In this document: positions 14,114-21,777 of the stretch, one piece after another
Position numbering within the stretch: position 1 is the first letter of the stretch
How the letters are laid out: the number at the start of each line of letters is the position of its first letter
Origin: Gemmatimonadota bacterium
Lineage (GTDB): Bacteria > Latescibacterota > UBA2968 > UBA8231
NCBI GenBank assembly: GCA_009840005.1
Contig: VXOR01000050.1
Coordinates: 1 to 28,368 of the forward strand
Length of the DNA stretch: 28,368 nt
Reading direction: 5' to 3'
Translations under genes and position numbers: made by a program
Notes under the pieces: model-generated
What the model was told of the DNA's origin: nothing
Database searches by the model: none
What the model saw: only the letters and a program-made list of their open reading frames with translations

Positions 14114-14225
14114 GAGTCAACATCTCCTTACACTGATTGCTAATTGTCTCGAAATATCTCTTTCTTACCCATATCAAGTCAAGATGGAACTCGGCCTGTA
14201 GTCCCCGGCTAGAGAAGACGGTCGT

Positions 14226-14651
14226 TTAGCCTCTCAAGCCCTCGGGCAAGGTCTCGATATAAGCGCCGATCTCGTCGCGCACTCGCCGATACGCTCCTAG
14301 TGCTTCTTCTTCACTGCGCGCATTCCGCGCTAGCTTCGGCGGATCGTCAAAGGCCCGATGGACCACCCGGGTGCGCCTCGGAAAAACAGGACACTGCTCG
14401 GCCGCGTGGTCGCAGACCGGGACCACCCAGTCGAAGTCAATGTGGCGGAGCTGGTCAACGTGCGTCGATTGCTGGGCCGAAATATCAATGCCGACCTCGG
14501 CCATCACTTGCACGGCGTTGGGATTGAGGCCGTGGGTCTCGATCCCGGCTGAGTAGGCTTCAAACCGATTGGATTTTAGCGCACGAGCAAAGCCCTCGGC
14601 CATTTGGCTGCGGCAGGAGTTGCCGGTGCAGAGAAAGAGGATTTTGGTCAT
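14226..14651 (-). CDS. arsC: Arsenate reductase, thioredoxin-coupled LMW-PTP type
   Basis: This 141-residue cytoplasmic enzyme reduces arsenate to arsenite. It has the low-molecular-weight phosphatase loop C8-TGNSC-R14-S and the two further redox cysteines Cys80 and Cys87. These are in the same relative places as Cys82 and Cys89 of the thioredoxin-dependent pI258-type ArsC, which distinguishes it from simple tyrosine phosphatases. The DDPP motif near 102-105 supplies the catalytic Asp. No arsenite efflux gene or ArsR repressor is next to it, so it stands alone. No good ribosome site is visible before the ATG at 14651. Confidence 0.92.
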   Translation of the reverse strand: MTKILFLCTGNSCRSQMAEGFARALKSNRFEAYSAGIETHGLNPNAVQVMAEVGIDISAQQSTHVDQLRHIDFDWVVPVCDHAAEQCPVFPRRTRVVHRAFDDPPKLARNARSEEEALGAYRRVRDEIGAYIETLPEGLRG

Positions 14652-14889
14652 GGGTAGTAAAGGCTGTCTTAAAAGTGTGTAGGGACATTTGAAGGTGGCC
14701 TAATGATTGCGTCTTTTCAAGTCGCCCGTAGTTGAACAGCACGGCGAATACGAGCTGGCCAGTTCCGTCGGCTGCGGCAACGACCACGTATTTGCCATTA
14801 TGCGAGTCCTTGCTCAACTGCTAACTTAAGGAGTTACGAATCGAGCCGCCTACTGTCAGATTAGGTCTGAAGCTACAAAATTTCTAAAA

Positions 14890-17577
14890 ATGGTATCTCC
14901 CAATCGAATTCTCATAGTACTCTCGTTAGCACTCGCTGTTTCCGTTCCAGCAGCATCGTCCCCGGAAGAATCCCCGCCTTTAGGGCACAAAATCCACCGC
15001 TCTAGCCCTCCGCCGGGTGCCAAAACCCACGTAGTGATTTTAGGGGAACGGTTCCGCGTCGGCGCGTTCAAACGCTGGCTCTACGGCCGCGATTACCGCG
15101 ATCTTTGGGCTACTCCCATCGAAGTCGCGGTCCTCGACCTCGACCGCATAGGCGGAGGCTTGACCCCACTTCGCACTGGCGGAGCCGGGCAGTCGATCTC
15201 TCTGCACTTTACGGGACAAGATGGCCGCCGCTATACGGTTCGCTCCTTGGATAAAGATCCTATGAAAAGAAAATGGGACGAACTCAAGAATACGGTCGTA
15301 GATGACGTCCTGCAGGACATGATCAGTGCGCTGCTGCCCACCGGGGCACTCGTCGTCGATCCGCTGCTGGAAGCCACCGGTATCCTCCATACCAAGCATA
15401 CACTCGTAGTCATTCCAGATGATCAAAGGCTGGGGGAGTACCGCAAAAATTTTGCCGGCCTTATCGGAATGCTACAGGAACACCCTTCCGAAGGGCCGGA
15501 CGATACGCCCGGCTTTGCCGGTTCCCGCAAGATCAGCGGCACGGATAAGCTGTGGAAGCGCTTGGAAAAAACACCCTGCAACCGCGTCGATGCCCGCGCC
15601 TATCTAAAGGCGAGGCTGATGGATTTTCTCATCAACGACCGGGATCGCCACTACGGCCAGTGGCGCTGGGCGCGGTTCCCCGCTGGCGATTGTCATACGT
15701 GGCTGCCCATACCAGAGGATCGCGACCAAGCCTTTGTTGACTTCGACGGGTTTGGCATGGCTGTGGCGCGTAGAGGGCTGCCGATGCAAATCGAGTTCGA
15801 CGACGCGTATCCGAGTCTGGTGGGCCTATCTACTACAGGCTGGGAGCTGGATCGCCAGTTCCTAGCCGAACTCAATAAGGCGGCCTGGGATTCGGTCGCA
15901 ACGGAGTTTCGCAGAGATTTACCAGACCCAATCATCGAGGATGCCGTGCGGAAGCTCCCACTGCCGTATTACAAGATCGTCGGGGAATCTCTTACAAACG
16001 CCCTCAAAGCGAGGCGAGAGGCATTGCCTGAATTTGCCCGCCAATACTATGCGTTGATCACCCGCGAGGCCGAAATCCAAGCGACCGATCAGGACGAGTA
16101 CGCCCACTGTGAACACCTGCCGAGCGGCGACCTCTTGGTCCGCATCGGTCTCATGGAAGGTTCGGATGGAGCAAGGGAGCCGCCCTATTTCCAGCGCACG
16201 TTCCACCCCCAAGAAACCCGGGAAGTCCGCATATACCTTCGGGGGGGAGACGACCGCGCGGAGATAGCAGGGGCCAAGGGACGAATTGCCGTCCGCATCG
16301 ACGGCGGCGGCGGGGCCGACATCTTGGCAAACTCATCCCAAGCAGGTGTCGCAAAAACCCGATTTTACGATTATCGCGGAAAAAATAGGTTCGCCAAAGG
16401 CAAGGGCGCGAAAATCGACAAGCGCCCCTATAAGCGTCCTCCCGCACGCATTCTCCGCGCACGGTATGCACTGGACTGGGGTATGCAGGCGATTGCGTTC
16501 CCGATCCTTATAGCCAATCCAGACCTGAACGTGTTCGTAGGCGGTCTCGGCAGCCGGCAGTACTTCGGCTATCGCAAAAACCCGTTCTCTTCAAGTCATT
16601 CCTTCAACGCCGGGCTGGCGATCAATCGTCTCAAGTCCTCTGTCTCCTACACCGGAACCTTCCGCCAAGTGCTGCTCGACCTCGACGCGAGAATCCGCCT
16701 CAAATACTCCGGCCTCCAAGTGATCCGATTCAACGGATTCGGCAACGCAACGAAGATCCCGCGGCCGTCTTCTTTTTATCAAGTAGAGCAAAATTATTTC
16801 GCTTTCGCCCCATCCCTCGAATTTCGCGCAGCAGAGCATACAGGAGACACGGAATCGCTGCGCTCGAAATTGGCCATTGGCTTGGGGCCGATCGTCAAGT
16901 ATTCAAACACGCCGCTAAGTTCCAATAAGGACAAATTTATCGGTTCCCTAAATCACTCGGTGTACGGTACAGATTCCTTCGGCCAACTAGGAGCACAGGG
17001 CGAAATCCTGTACGACACGCGCGATAATCCAGCCTATGCCACTCGGGGATTTCTAGTCAGAGTCGCCGGAGCCGTCTATCCGAAAATTTGGAATGTGAAA
17101 TCGACCTTTGGCAGCATAGACGGGGAAGTGCGTACTTACGTAACAACTCGCATTCCGACCAACCCGACCCTTGCCCTAAGAGCAGGCGGCAAGAAAGTGT
17201 GGGGAACCTTTCCCTTCCACGAGAGCGCCTTCTTGGGCGGACCCGGCTTAACCGGTAGTGGCGCGTCCGCTGGCAATGTACGTGGTTTGCGGAAAAACCG
17301 GTTCGCGGGAGATACCGCACTGTATGGCAATTCCGAACTGCGGCTGGTGCTAGCAAAAATCAAGCTTTTATTACCGGGAGAGTTGGGCCTGTTCGGTGCG
17401 GCTGATGCTGGCCGAGTGATTTTTGCCGAAGATCCAGACGATGCCGATACATGGCATACCGGCGTGGGCGGTGGATTGTGGCTGTCTTTTCTCCGCCGGC
17501 TACAGACCTTGAGCGTGGCAGTCGTAACCGGCGATGACTTAACAGGAGTGTATCTGCGCACGGGTTTGGTGTTCTAG
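14890..17577 (+). CDS. Kinase-like domain fused to a BamA/Omp85-type outer-membrane barrel
   Basis: An 895-residue exported protein with a signal peptide (ILIVLSLALAVSVPAASS); no strong ribosome site precedes ATG 14890. Residues of about 75-300 match the region found between metallophosphoesterase and barrel in large Bacteroidetes surface proteins: GGGLTPLRTGGAGQ, YTVRSLDKDP with candidate nucleotide-binding Lys122, LQDMISALLPTGALVVDPL, then DFLINDRDRHYGQWRW (249-254 NDRDRH) and IPEDRDQAFVDFDG (Asp277/279). The DRH and DRD pattern recalls HipA/Fam20C-like kinases. The metallophosphoesterase part is absent. From about 540 the protein is beta-rich, and the last 230 residues have Omp85 features: YDTRDNPAYATRGF, FLGGPGLTG, NVRGLRKNRFAGD, NSELRL and a C-terminal Phe. 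It likely sits in the outer membrane with a periplasmic kinase-like domain; substrate unknown. A DUF4956 gene follows after 21 nt. Confidence 0.75.
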   Translation: MVSPNRILIVLSLALAVSVPAASSPEESPPLGHKIHRSSPPPGAKTHVVILGERFRVGAFKRWLYGRDYRDLWATPIEVAVLDLDRIGGGLTPLRTGGAGQSISLHFTGQDGRRYTVRSLDKDPMKRKWDELKNTVVDDVLQDMISALLPTGALVVDPLLEATGILHTKHTLVVIPDDQRLGEYRKNFAGLIGMLQEHPSEGPDDTPGFAGSRKISGTDKLWKRLEKTPCNRVDARAYLKARLMDFLINDRDRHYGQWRWARFPAGDCHTWLPIPEDRDQAFVDFDGFGMAVARRGLPMQIEFDDAYPSLVGLSTTGWELDRQFLAELNKAAWDSVATEFRRDLPDPIIEDAVRKLPLPYYKIVGESLTNALKARREALPEFARQYYALITREAEIQATDQDEYAHCEHLPSGDLLVRIGLMEGSDGAREPPYFQRTFHPQETREVRIYLRGGDDRAEIAGAKGRIAVRIDGGGGADILANSSQAGVAKTRFYDYRGKNRFAKGKGAKIDKRPYKRPPARILRARYALDWGMQAIAFPILIANPDLNVFVGGLGSRQYFGYRKNPFSSSHSFNAGLAINRLKSSVSYTGTFRQVLLDLDARIRLKYSGLQVIRFNGFGNATKIPRPSSFYQVEQNYFAFAPSLEFRAAEHTGDTESLRSKLAIGLGPIVKYSNTPLSSNKDKFIGSLNHSVYGTDSFGQLGAQGEILYDTRDNPAYATRGFLVRVAGAVYPKIWNVKSTFGSIDGEVRTYVTTRIPTNPTLALRAGGKKVWGTFPFHESAFLGGPGLTGSGASAGNVRGLRKNRFAGDTALYGNSELRLVLAKIKLLLPGELGLFGAADAGRVIFAEDPDDADTWHTGVGGGLWLSFLRRLQTLSVAVVTGDDLTGVYLRTGLVF

Positions 17578-17598
17578 CTAATTAAGGAGGGATACATA

Positions 17599-18534
17599 AT
17601 GCTCAACAACATGATCATACGTCTGATCGTTTACTACGCTGCATGGCTTTTAGCGCTCAGCGGGATTTTTTACCTCTTCCCCCAGATCCTCTATTACGTC
17701 GCCCAAGAGCGCAAACGCATCTTCGTAGCAAAATCCTTGGAGTTCGGGGCCGACACCGCTCCATTTCCACTCGGCAATATCGAAGAAGGAGTAGCCCGGC
17801 TTATCGATCCGGCACACACCATTCCAGTCATGGTCGCTTTGGTGCTGGCCTTCGGGGTTACGCTCCCCGTTACTTGGGTATATCGCTGGACGCGGCCGCG
17901 CAAAAAATACAGTCAATCCTTTGCCCACACGCTGCTCGTGATACCTACCTCCATAACGCTGGTCGTCTTTTTAGTTAAGGGTAGTCTAGCCCTCGCCTTC
18001 AGCTTGGCAGGTATCGTGGCCGCGGTGCGCTTTCGCACCTCACTCGAAGAGCCGATGGATGCCGTGTACATGTTTATGGCCATCGGTATAGGACTGGCGG
18101 CTGGCACCCAGCTTACTACCGTGGCGTACCTCGCATCGTTGGTTTTCGTCGCCATAGCGCTGGGCGTGTGGAAAAGCAATTTTGGCGCGCGGCCAGCCGT
18201 AATATCCGGCTGGACCATTGTTTATCCCGACAAATCGGCCCAAGTCTCTGAAGCGGGCGACACGGCCACTGCCACCCAAAAACCCTGTGACGCGCAGATC
18301 GAAGTGCACGCAACGAACGTCGAGGAGGTTCAAAAAGCAACGGACCTGATCCTCAATTCCAATACCAAGCGCTGGCAGGTAGCAGACGTGGTCAATAATG
18401 AGGATGGAACAGTCGTCGTGCTGTTTGATGTTTGGTTGAAAAAATCCGTTAATCCGCTCTCTCTAATCCGGGATATCGAAGAAAGTGGCAAAGGTTATAT
18501 CAACGAGGTAAGAATGAGAGGTAATAACTCGTAA
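17599..18534 (+). CDS. DUF4956-family membrane protein
   Basis: A 311-residue inner-membrane protein with an excellent AAGGAGGG ribosome site. Hydrophobic segments lie at about 8-32, 75-95, 112-140, and a pair around 150-190. The conserved block SLALAFSLAGIVAAVRFRTSLEEPMDAVYMFMAIGIGLAAG (about 127-170), with a basic VRFRT and an acidic EEP, is diagnostic of DUF4956. The soluble C-terminal part (about 225-311) is cytoplasmic or periplasmic with no named domain. In other genomes DUF4956 genes commonly neighbour VTC-type polyphosphate polymerase or CotH-kinase genes; here the neighbour is a kinase-barrel protein, suggesting a shared phosphate-related envelope function (inference). Its stop is only 3 nt from the end of the convergent gene. 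Confidence 0.85.
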   Translation: MLNNMIIRLIVYYAAWLLALSGIFYLFPQILYYVAQERKRIFVAKSLEFGADTAPFPLGNIEEGVARLIDPAHTIPVMVALVLAFGVTLPVTWVYRWTRPRKKYSQSFAHTLLVIPTSITLVVFLVKGSLALAFSLAGIVAAVRFRTSLEEPMDAVYMFMAIGIGLAAGTQLTTVAYLASLVFVAIALGVWKSNFGARPAVISGWTIVYPDKSAQVSEAGDTATATQKPCDAQIEVHATNVEEVQKATDLILNSNTKRWQVADVVNNEDGTVVVLFDVWLKKSVNPLSLIRDIEESGKGYINEVRMRGNNS

Positions 18535-18537
18535 CTT

Positions 18538-19902
18538 TCACGCGGCCCGCACGGCAAACAAATCAGCGTCCTGCAACACCACCCGCAGGCGCACCGGACG
18601 GCCCTTAAGAGCGGACAAGTCGCCGCCTGTTTTCCAAGCCACGGGCGCGTCGAGTTGGTCGCCGTAGATCGGGTCCATCTCCTCCAAAGCATACCCAGAC
18701 AGGGGCTGGCCCGACTCATCCTGAAGTTCCACCCGCAACGACCCCACCGCCGAAGTCGCGTAGTTGAGGCGCAAGGCGGACCCTTCCAACAGCAAGGGAC
18801 AAGTGAGCAATTCACCGCCTCTATACCCGGCCCGCACCGAGGCAAAGCCGTGCGGCCGCACCACCACGCGGCGCAAGCGGTTCGTTGACCAGCCGTAGTT
18901 TTCCGAAAGGTACATAGACCATTCGTCGTCAGCAGTTTGCACCAAGCCGGGAGCAGGCGTACAACTACGGTGGGACCAGTTGCGCTGATCCGTGCCGGGT
19001 CGCACCCAAGCCTCCATAAAAGGGCGGTCCCAGTGAACGCCGTCGCGGCTGCTCATAAACACCGCGTCAGACAGGCCCGACCCGGGGTAATCCATCGCCG
19101 CGATGTCGAGCTGGCGCTCGGGCAAAAAGCGCATGGGAAACGACAGCAGGATGTGCTCGGCACCAGGGCAAGGCGTGGTAGCGTTGGTGTAGAAGTGCTC
19201 CAGCGGCACGTCGTCGGCGTACTGATGGGGCTGCGGCGGCGTCCAGTGGATGAAGTCCTCAGAAGTGCAACTCTGGATGGCCCGCACCCGAGCGCCGGTG
19301 GTGTCGGAGTAGCGGCTGAAGAGCCGATAGCGCCCAATGTGGGCGTCCCACAGGGCGACGTTGACCGAGTCAAAGGCCCCGGTGACGTCCAAGGGGCCTT
19401 CTTTGACCGGAGTCCAGTGAAGGCCATCGGGCGAGGCAAAGCCGTGCAAGTTGGACTGCCCCGTGCCGCCCACGGCCTTGAAGCGCTGCGCCGGGTCGGC
19501 CGCGGGATTGGCGTCGAGGAAGACGCAGAAATTGTGGCTCTCGTGGCCTTGAATGAGGACGTTGTTTTTGCGCGTACCGTTGAATTCGACCAAGCCCAGT
19601 TCGGGTTGCGTAAAGTGGATGCCGTCGGTGCTGACGGCTAAGTTGGTGGTCTGGCTGGCCGCGCCATCGGCGTAGTCTGCGCCAATCGGATAGAAGCCTC
19701 GGTAGTACAGGAGGACGCGGTCCCCATCCTGAGTGAGATTGTAGCAGCCGGTGCAGGCATTGTCCCAAGGCTGGGAGACTTGATAGACCACTTCGCGGCG
19801 GATGGGCGGGTGCAGGTGCAGAGCGGCCCCATTGAGGTGTTCAATGAGAAAGTGATCGACGAATAATTCGCGGCGGGATCCCAAGGCGATGGGCGCGGTC
19901 AT
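18538..19902 (-). CDS. GH43/GH32-like beta-propeller protein, putative glycoside hydrolase
   Basis: The ATG at 19902 gives 454 residues beginning MTAPIALGSRRELFVDHFLIE, which matches the usual family start; the open frame runs back to 19944 without a better site. It is a five-bladed-propeller type protein with repeated STDGIHFTQP, SPDGLHWTPV, SEDFIHWTPP and SRDGVHWDRP strands, one per blade. The N-terminal RRELFVDHFLIE and LHLHPPIRREV are shared with proteins common in Planctomycetes and Poribacteria annotated as glycosyl-hydrolase-like. A beta-sandwich-like tail follows after about residue 360. There is no signal peptide. Catalytic acids cannot be assigned with confidence, so hydrolase activity is not proved. 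It is divergent from hicA and convergent with the DUF4956 gene. Confidence 0.7.
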   Translation of the reverse strand: MTAPIALGSRRELFVDHFLIEHLNGAALHLHPPIRREVVYQVSQPWDNACTGCYNLTQDGDRVLLYYRGFYPIGADYADGAASQTTNLAVSTDGIHFTQPELGLVEFNGTRKNNVLIQGHESHNFCVFLDANPAADPAQRFKAVGGTGQSNLHGFASPDGLHWTPVKEGPLDVTGAFDSVNVALWDAHIGRYRLFSRYSDTTGARVRAIQSCTSEDFIHWTPPQPHQYADDVPLEHFYTNATTPCPGAEHILLSFPMRFLPERQLDIAAMDYPGSGLSDAVFMSSRDGVHWDRPFMEAWVRPGTDQRNWSHRSCTPAPGLVQTADDEWSMYLSENYGWSTNRLRRVVVRPHGFASVRAGYRGGELLTCPLLLEGSALRLNYATSAVGSLRVELQDESGQPLSGYALEEMDPIYGDQLDAPVAWKTGGDLSALKGRPVRLRVVLQDADLFAVRAA

Positions 19903-20007
19903 GGCGAGGCTCCGGTTAAGAGATGATTGAGAGAAAGATACCACGCCTTATCGCAACGTCAAAATGCTGGCAGGACGCAACCCAGCACAGGCCGTCGCCT
20001 ATCTCCC

Positions 20008-20036
20008 TTGTGCTGCTTCCTGTAACCGCATATAGT
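20008..20036 (+). promoter_or_regulatory. Candidate hicAB promoter
   Basis: TTGTGC (20008-20013) and TATAGT (20031-20036) are separated by 17 nt. The -10 box matches consensus at five of six positions and the -35 box at three. The predicted start of transcription falls within about 1 nt of the hicA ATG at 20044, which has no ribosome site. The toxin message may therefore be leaderless. Confidence 0.4.
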
Positions 20037-20040
20037 TACA
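20021..20040. promoter_or_regulatory. Inverted repeat over the hicAB -10 region, candidate HicB operator
   Basis: TGTAAC (20021-20026) and GTTACA (20035-20040) are perfect inverted 6-bp arms with an 8-nt spacer. They overlap the candidate -10 box and end 3 nt before hicA. HicB proteins with ribbon-helix-helix domains autoregulate by binding such repeats, and this HicB has one. Confidence 0.55.
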
Positions 20041-20043
20041 TAC

Positions 20044-20289
20044 ATGGTCAGCCAGCAAAAGCTGCTCGACAAAGCAATCCGCAACTCCAACGGGTTGCGC
20101 TTCAATGAATTTGAAACCTTGCTCAAACAATGTGGCTGGACTTTTGACCGACAAAGGGGATCGCACCGCATCTGGTATTCGCCCCAAGGAGTGCGCTTGT
20201 CAATACAGCCCAAGGGCAACCGGGCCAAAGGCTATCAAGTCGAGCAATTTTTAAACTACTATGCGGAGGAACAAAGCGATGGCGGATAA
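20044..20289 (+). CDS. hicA: HicA-type mRNA interferase toxin
   Basis: An 81-residue protein. The double-stranded-RNA-binding-like HicA fold is indicated by FNEFETLLKQCGWTFDRQRGSHRIWYSP, with the active-site His41 in GSH, and then RLSIQPKG. HicA toxins cleave mRNA and are neutralised by HicB. The toxin gene comes first and overlaps the antitoxin gene by 11 nt, as usual for hicAB. The C-terminus (QVEQFLNYYAEEQSDGG) runs slightly past the typical end because the reading frame crosses the hicB start. Confidence 0.85.
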   Translation: MVSQQKLLDKAIRNSNGLRFNEFETLLKQCGWTFDRQRGSHRIWYSPQGVRLSIQPKGNRAKGYQVEQFLNYYAEEQSDGG

Positions 20290-20620
20290 CTTTGACGGCT
20301 TTTCGGTCAATCTCTTTCAGGACGAAGACGGCGATTGGCTGGCGCACTTGGTGGAAATGCCCGGCATTTCGGCCTTTGCCGATACACCAGCCGCAGCGTT
20401 GGCAGAGTTGACCATAGCTTGGGAAGCGGCCAAGGAAAGCTACCGGGCGCACAACGATCCGGTGCCAGTCGCCCCTGCCCGGAAAGAATACAGCGGTCAA
20501 TTTAACGTGCGGATTGATAAACGCCTCCATCGACGGCTGGCGATGGAGGCCGGGCGGGCCGGTATTAGCATGAACGCCTTGGTGGCCCAAAAACTAGCTC
20601 AAGATTCACCGCGCCTTTAG
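20279..20620 (+). CDS. hicB: HicB-type antitoxin with C-terminal ribbon-helix-helix
   Basis: The ATG at 20279, preceded by GGAGG near 20264, gives 113 residues; the longer frame from 20261 adds a poor start. The N-terminal half is the HicB partial RNase H-like fold: FSVNLFQDEDGDWLAHLVEMPGISAFADTPAAALAEL. The C-terminal SGQFNVRIDKRLHRRLAMEAGRAGISMNALVAQKLAQ segment (about 74-109) is a ribbon-helix-helix DNA-binding domain for autoregulation. A short copy of its KEYSGQFNV segment recurs at about 21748-21777. Confidence 0.88.
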   Translation: MADNFDGFSVNLFQDEDGDWLAHLVEMPGISAFADTPAAALAELTIAWEAAKESYRAHNDPVPVAPARKEYSGQFNVRIDKRLHRRLAMEAGRAGISMNALVAQKLAQDSPRL

Positions 20621-20839
20621 TCGCGACAACGGCTGCATATACCAACTCTTATTATCGCAAAGCAAGGCGGCTACCTCTGGCAGCCTCAGCGCGTACTATT
20701 CCAGCACCTCGGCCTTGACGATGACTGCGTAAGTGCGCTCGTCGATATTGGATCCCCCGACGATTATGGAGTTGCCGTTTTTGATCCGGATGATCGCTAT
20801 TCTTTAGTTGGAGTTAGCAAAAAAGAGAGCCGACCATGA
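20621..20839 (+). pseudogene. Open frame with no start codon, possible gene remnant
   Basis: In frame with hicB, the sequence after its stop stays open for 72 codons and ends in a TGA that overlaps the ATG of the next gene as ATGA. It reads GGYLWQPQRVLFQHLGLDDD, CVSALVDIGSPDDYG and VFDPDDRYSLVGVSKKE, with protein-like composition. There is no ATG, GTG or TTG in this frame, so it is probably the 3' end of a lost gene. I do not recognise the family. Chance openness cannot be excluded. Confidence 0.3.
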
Positions 20840-21696
20840 CTGAAAACGCAGTAGAAGACGAGCGCGGAAGCGAAGCGTACGACCCTGATCTCTACGTCCC
20901 GACCGGAGAAGCCGAACCAGTCAACGGTTTGGAGCATGTCCGCGACGCTGAGATCGAGCGTTTCAAAGCGCAGGGCTTCCTCGCCGTGGAGGGAGCCTTT
21001 TCGGACGCGCAGATGGCCGATGCCATCAAAGCGGTGGAAGATCTGATCGACGGCAAGAATCAGGGATTCAGGGGCGTGCAGTTCGAACGCGGCGTCAGGG
21101 ATCAACTGGCGGGCGCTTCGGATGGCAAGCGACAGACATTGGTGCGCAAGCTACAGCAGTGGGTCGGCTTCGATGCCCGCCTGGATTCACTGGCCCGGGA
21201 CGTGCGCTTGCTGGACGTGCTCGGGGGCATGATGGGCGAACCAGCCAAGCTCTACCGCCACCAGGCCATGCAGAAACCGGCCCGCATCGGCCGCGAGAAA
21301 CCCTGGCACCAGGACCACGCGTACTTCGATCTGCCCATGGACACAGAGATCATCAGCGTGTGGATCGCCTTGCAAGAGGCCCATCGCGACAACGGCTGCA
21401 TGCACGTGATTCCGGGCAGCCACCTCGAAGGGCCCGTGATCCACTTCAGCAGACGGGACTGGCAGATCTGCGATACTGACGTGGCCAGGGAGCGCATCGT
21501 CGCCGTGCCGCTCAGGCCCGGGGGCATTCTGTTCTGGCACGGTCGGCTGCACCACGGATCGCCTGCCAACCGATCGGATCAAGGCCGGCGATCCCTGCAA
21601 CTCCACTTCATCCCCTCCAGCGTCAGCGAGGACGAGACCTCAAGAGAGGAACGCCTCGCCGTGTACGGCAGCGAAGGCAAGGACGCGACCTGCTGA
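20836..21696 (+). CDS. Phytanoyl-CoA dioxygenase (PhyH) family protein
   Basis: A 286-residue Fe(II)/2-oxoglutarate oxygenase. The iron site is complete: PWHQDHAYF with His158 and Asp160, and the distal histidine near 239-240 in FWHGRLHHGSPANRS, followed by RRSLQLHF for 2-oxoglutarate. ISVWIALQEAHRDNGCMHVIPGSH is the typical PhyH core. Substrates of bacterial PhyH proteins vary widely (fatty acyl, natural-product and small-molecule hydroxylation), so no reaction can be assigned. GAGAG 8 nt upstream is a fair ribosome site. There is no signal peptide. It lies between hicAB and a scrap of a second hicB, suggesting it arrived or was duplicated together with that locus. Confidence 0.88.
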   Translation: MTENAVEDERGSEAYDPDLYVPTGEAEPVNGLEHVRDAEIERFKAQGFLAVEGAFSDAQMADAIKAVEDLIDGKNQGFRGVQFERGVRDQLAGASDGKRQTLVRKLQQWVGFDARLDSLARDVRLLDVLGGMMGEPAKLYRHQAMQKPARIGREKPWHQDHAYFDLPMDTEIISVWIALQEAHRDNGCMHVIPGSHLEGPVIHFSRRDWQICDTDVARERIVAVPLRPGGILFWHGRLHHGSPANRSDQGRRSLQLHFIPSSVSEDETSREERLAVYGSEGKDATC

Positions 21697-21747
21697 AGAT
21701 TATTCATCGACTTCAACTGATGTTGCAGTCCGGCACCTTGACATGAC

Positions 21748-21777
21748 GGAAAAGAGTACAGCGGTCAATTCAACGTT
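21748..21777 (+). pseudogene. Scrap of a second hicB gene
   Basis: The reading frame gives KEYSGQFNV, identical to the segment of the intact HicB at the join between its two domains. DNA similarity to about 20482-20511 is high over some 30 nt, then ends inside the opposing acetyltransferase gene. No other part of hicB is detectable here. Confidence 0.5.

Noticed and set aside
14560..14817. Minus-strand 85-codon frame (TTG start, MSKDSHNGKYVVVAAADG...)
   Set aside because: It overlaps the arsC start in another frame, lacks a ribosome site and a recognisable family. The first 45 residues look protein-like and could be a gene fragment, but I cannot support it.
18937..19641. Plus-strand frame of 234 codons
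   Set aside because: It is a shadow of the propeller protein on the minus strand; the translated sequence has no recognisable domain.
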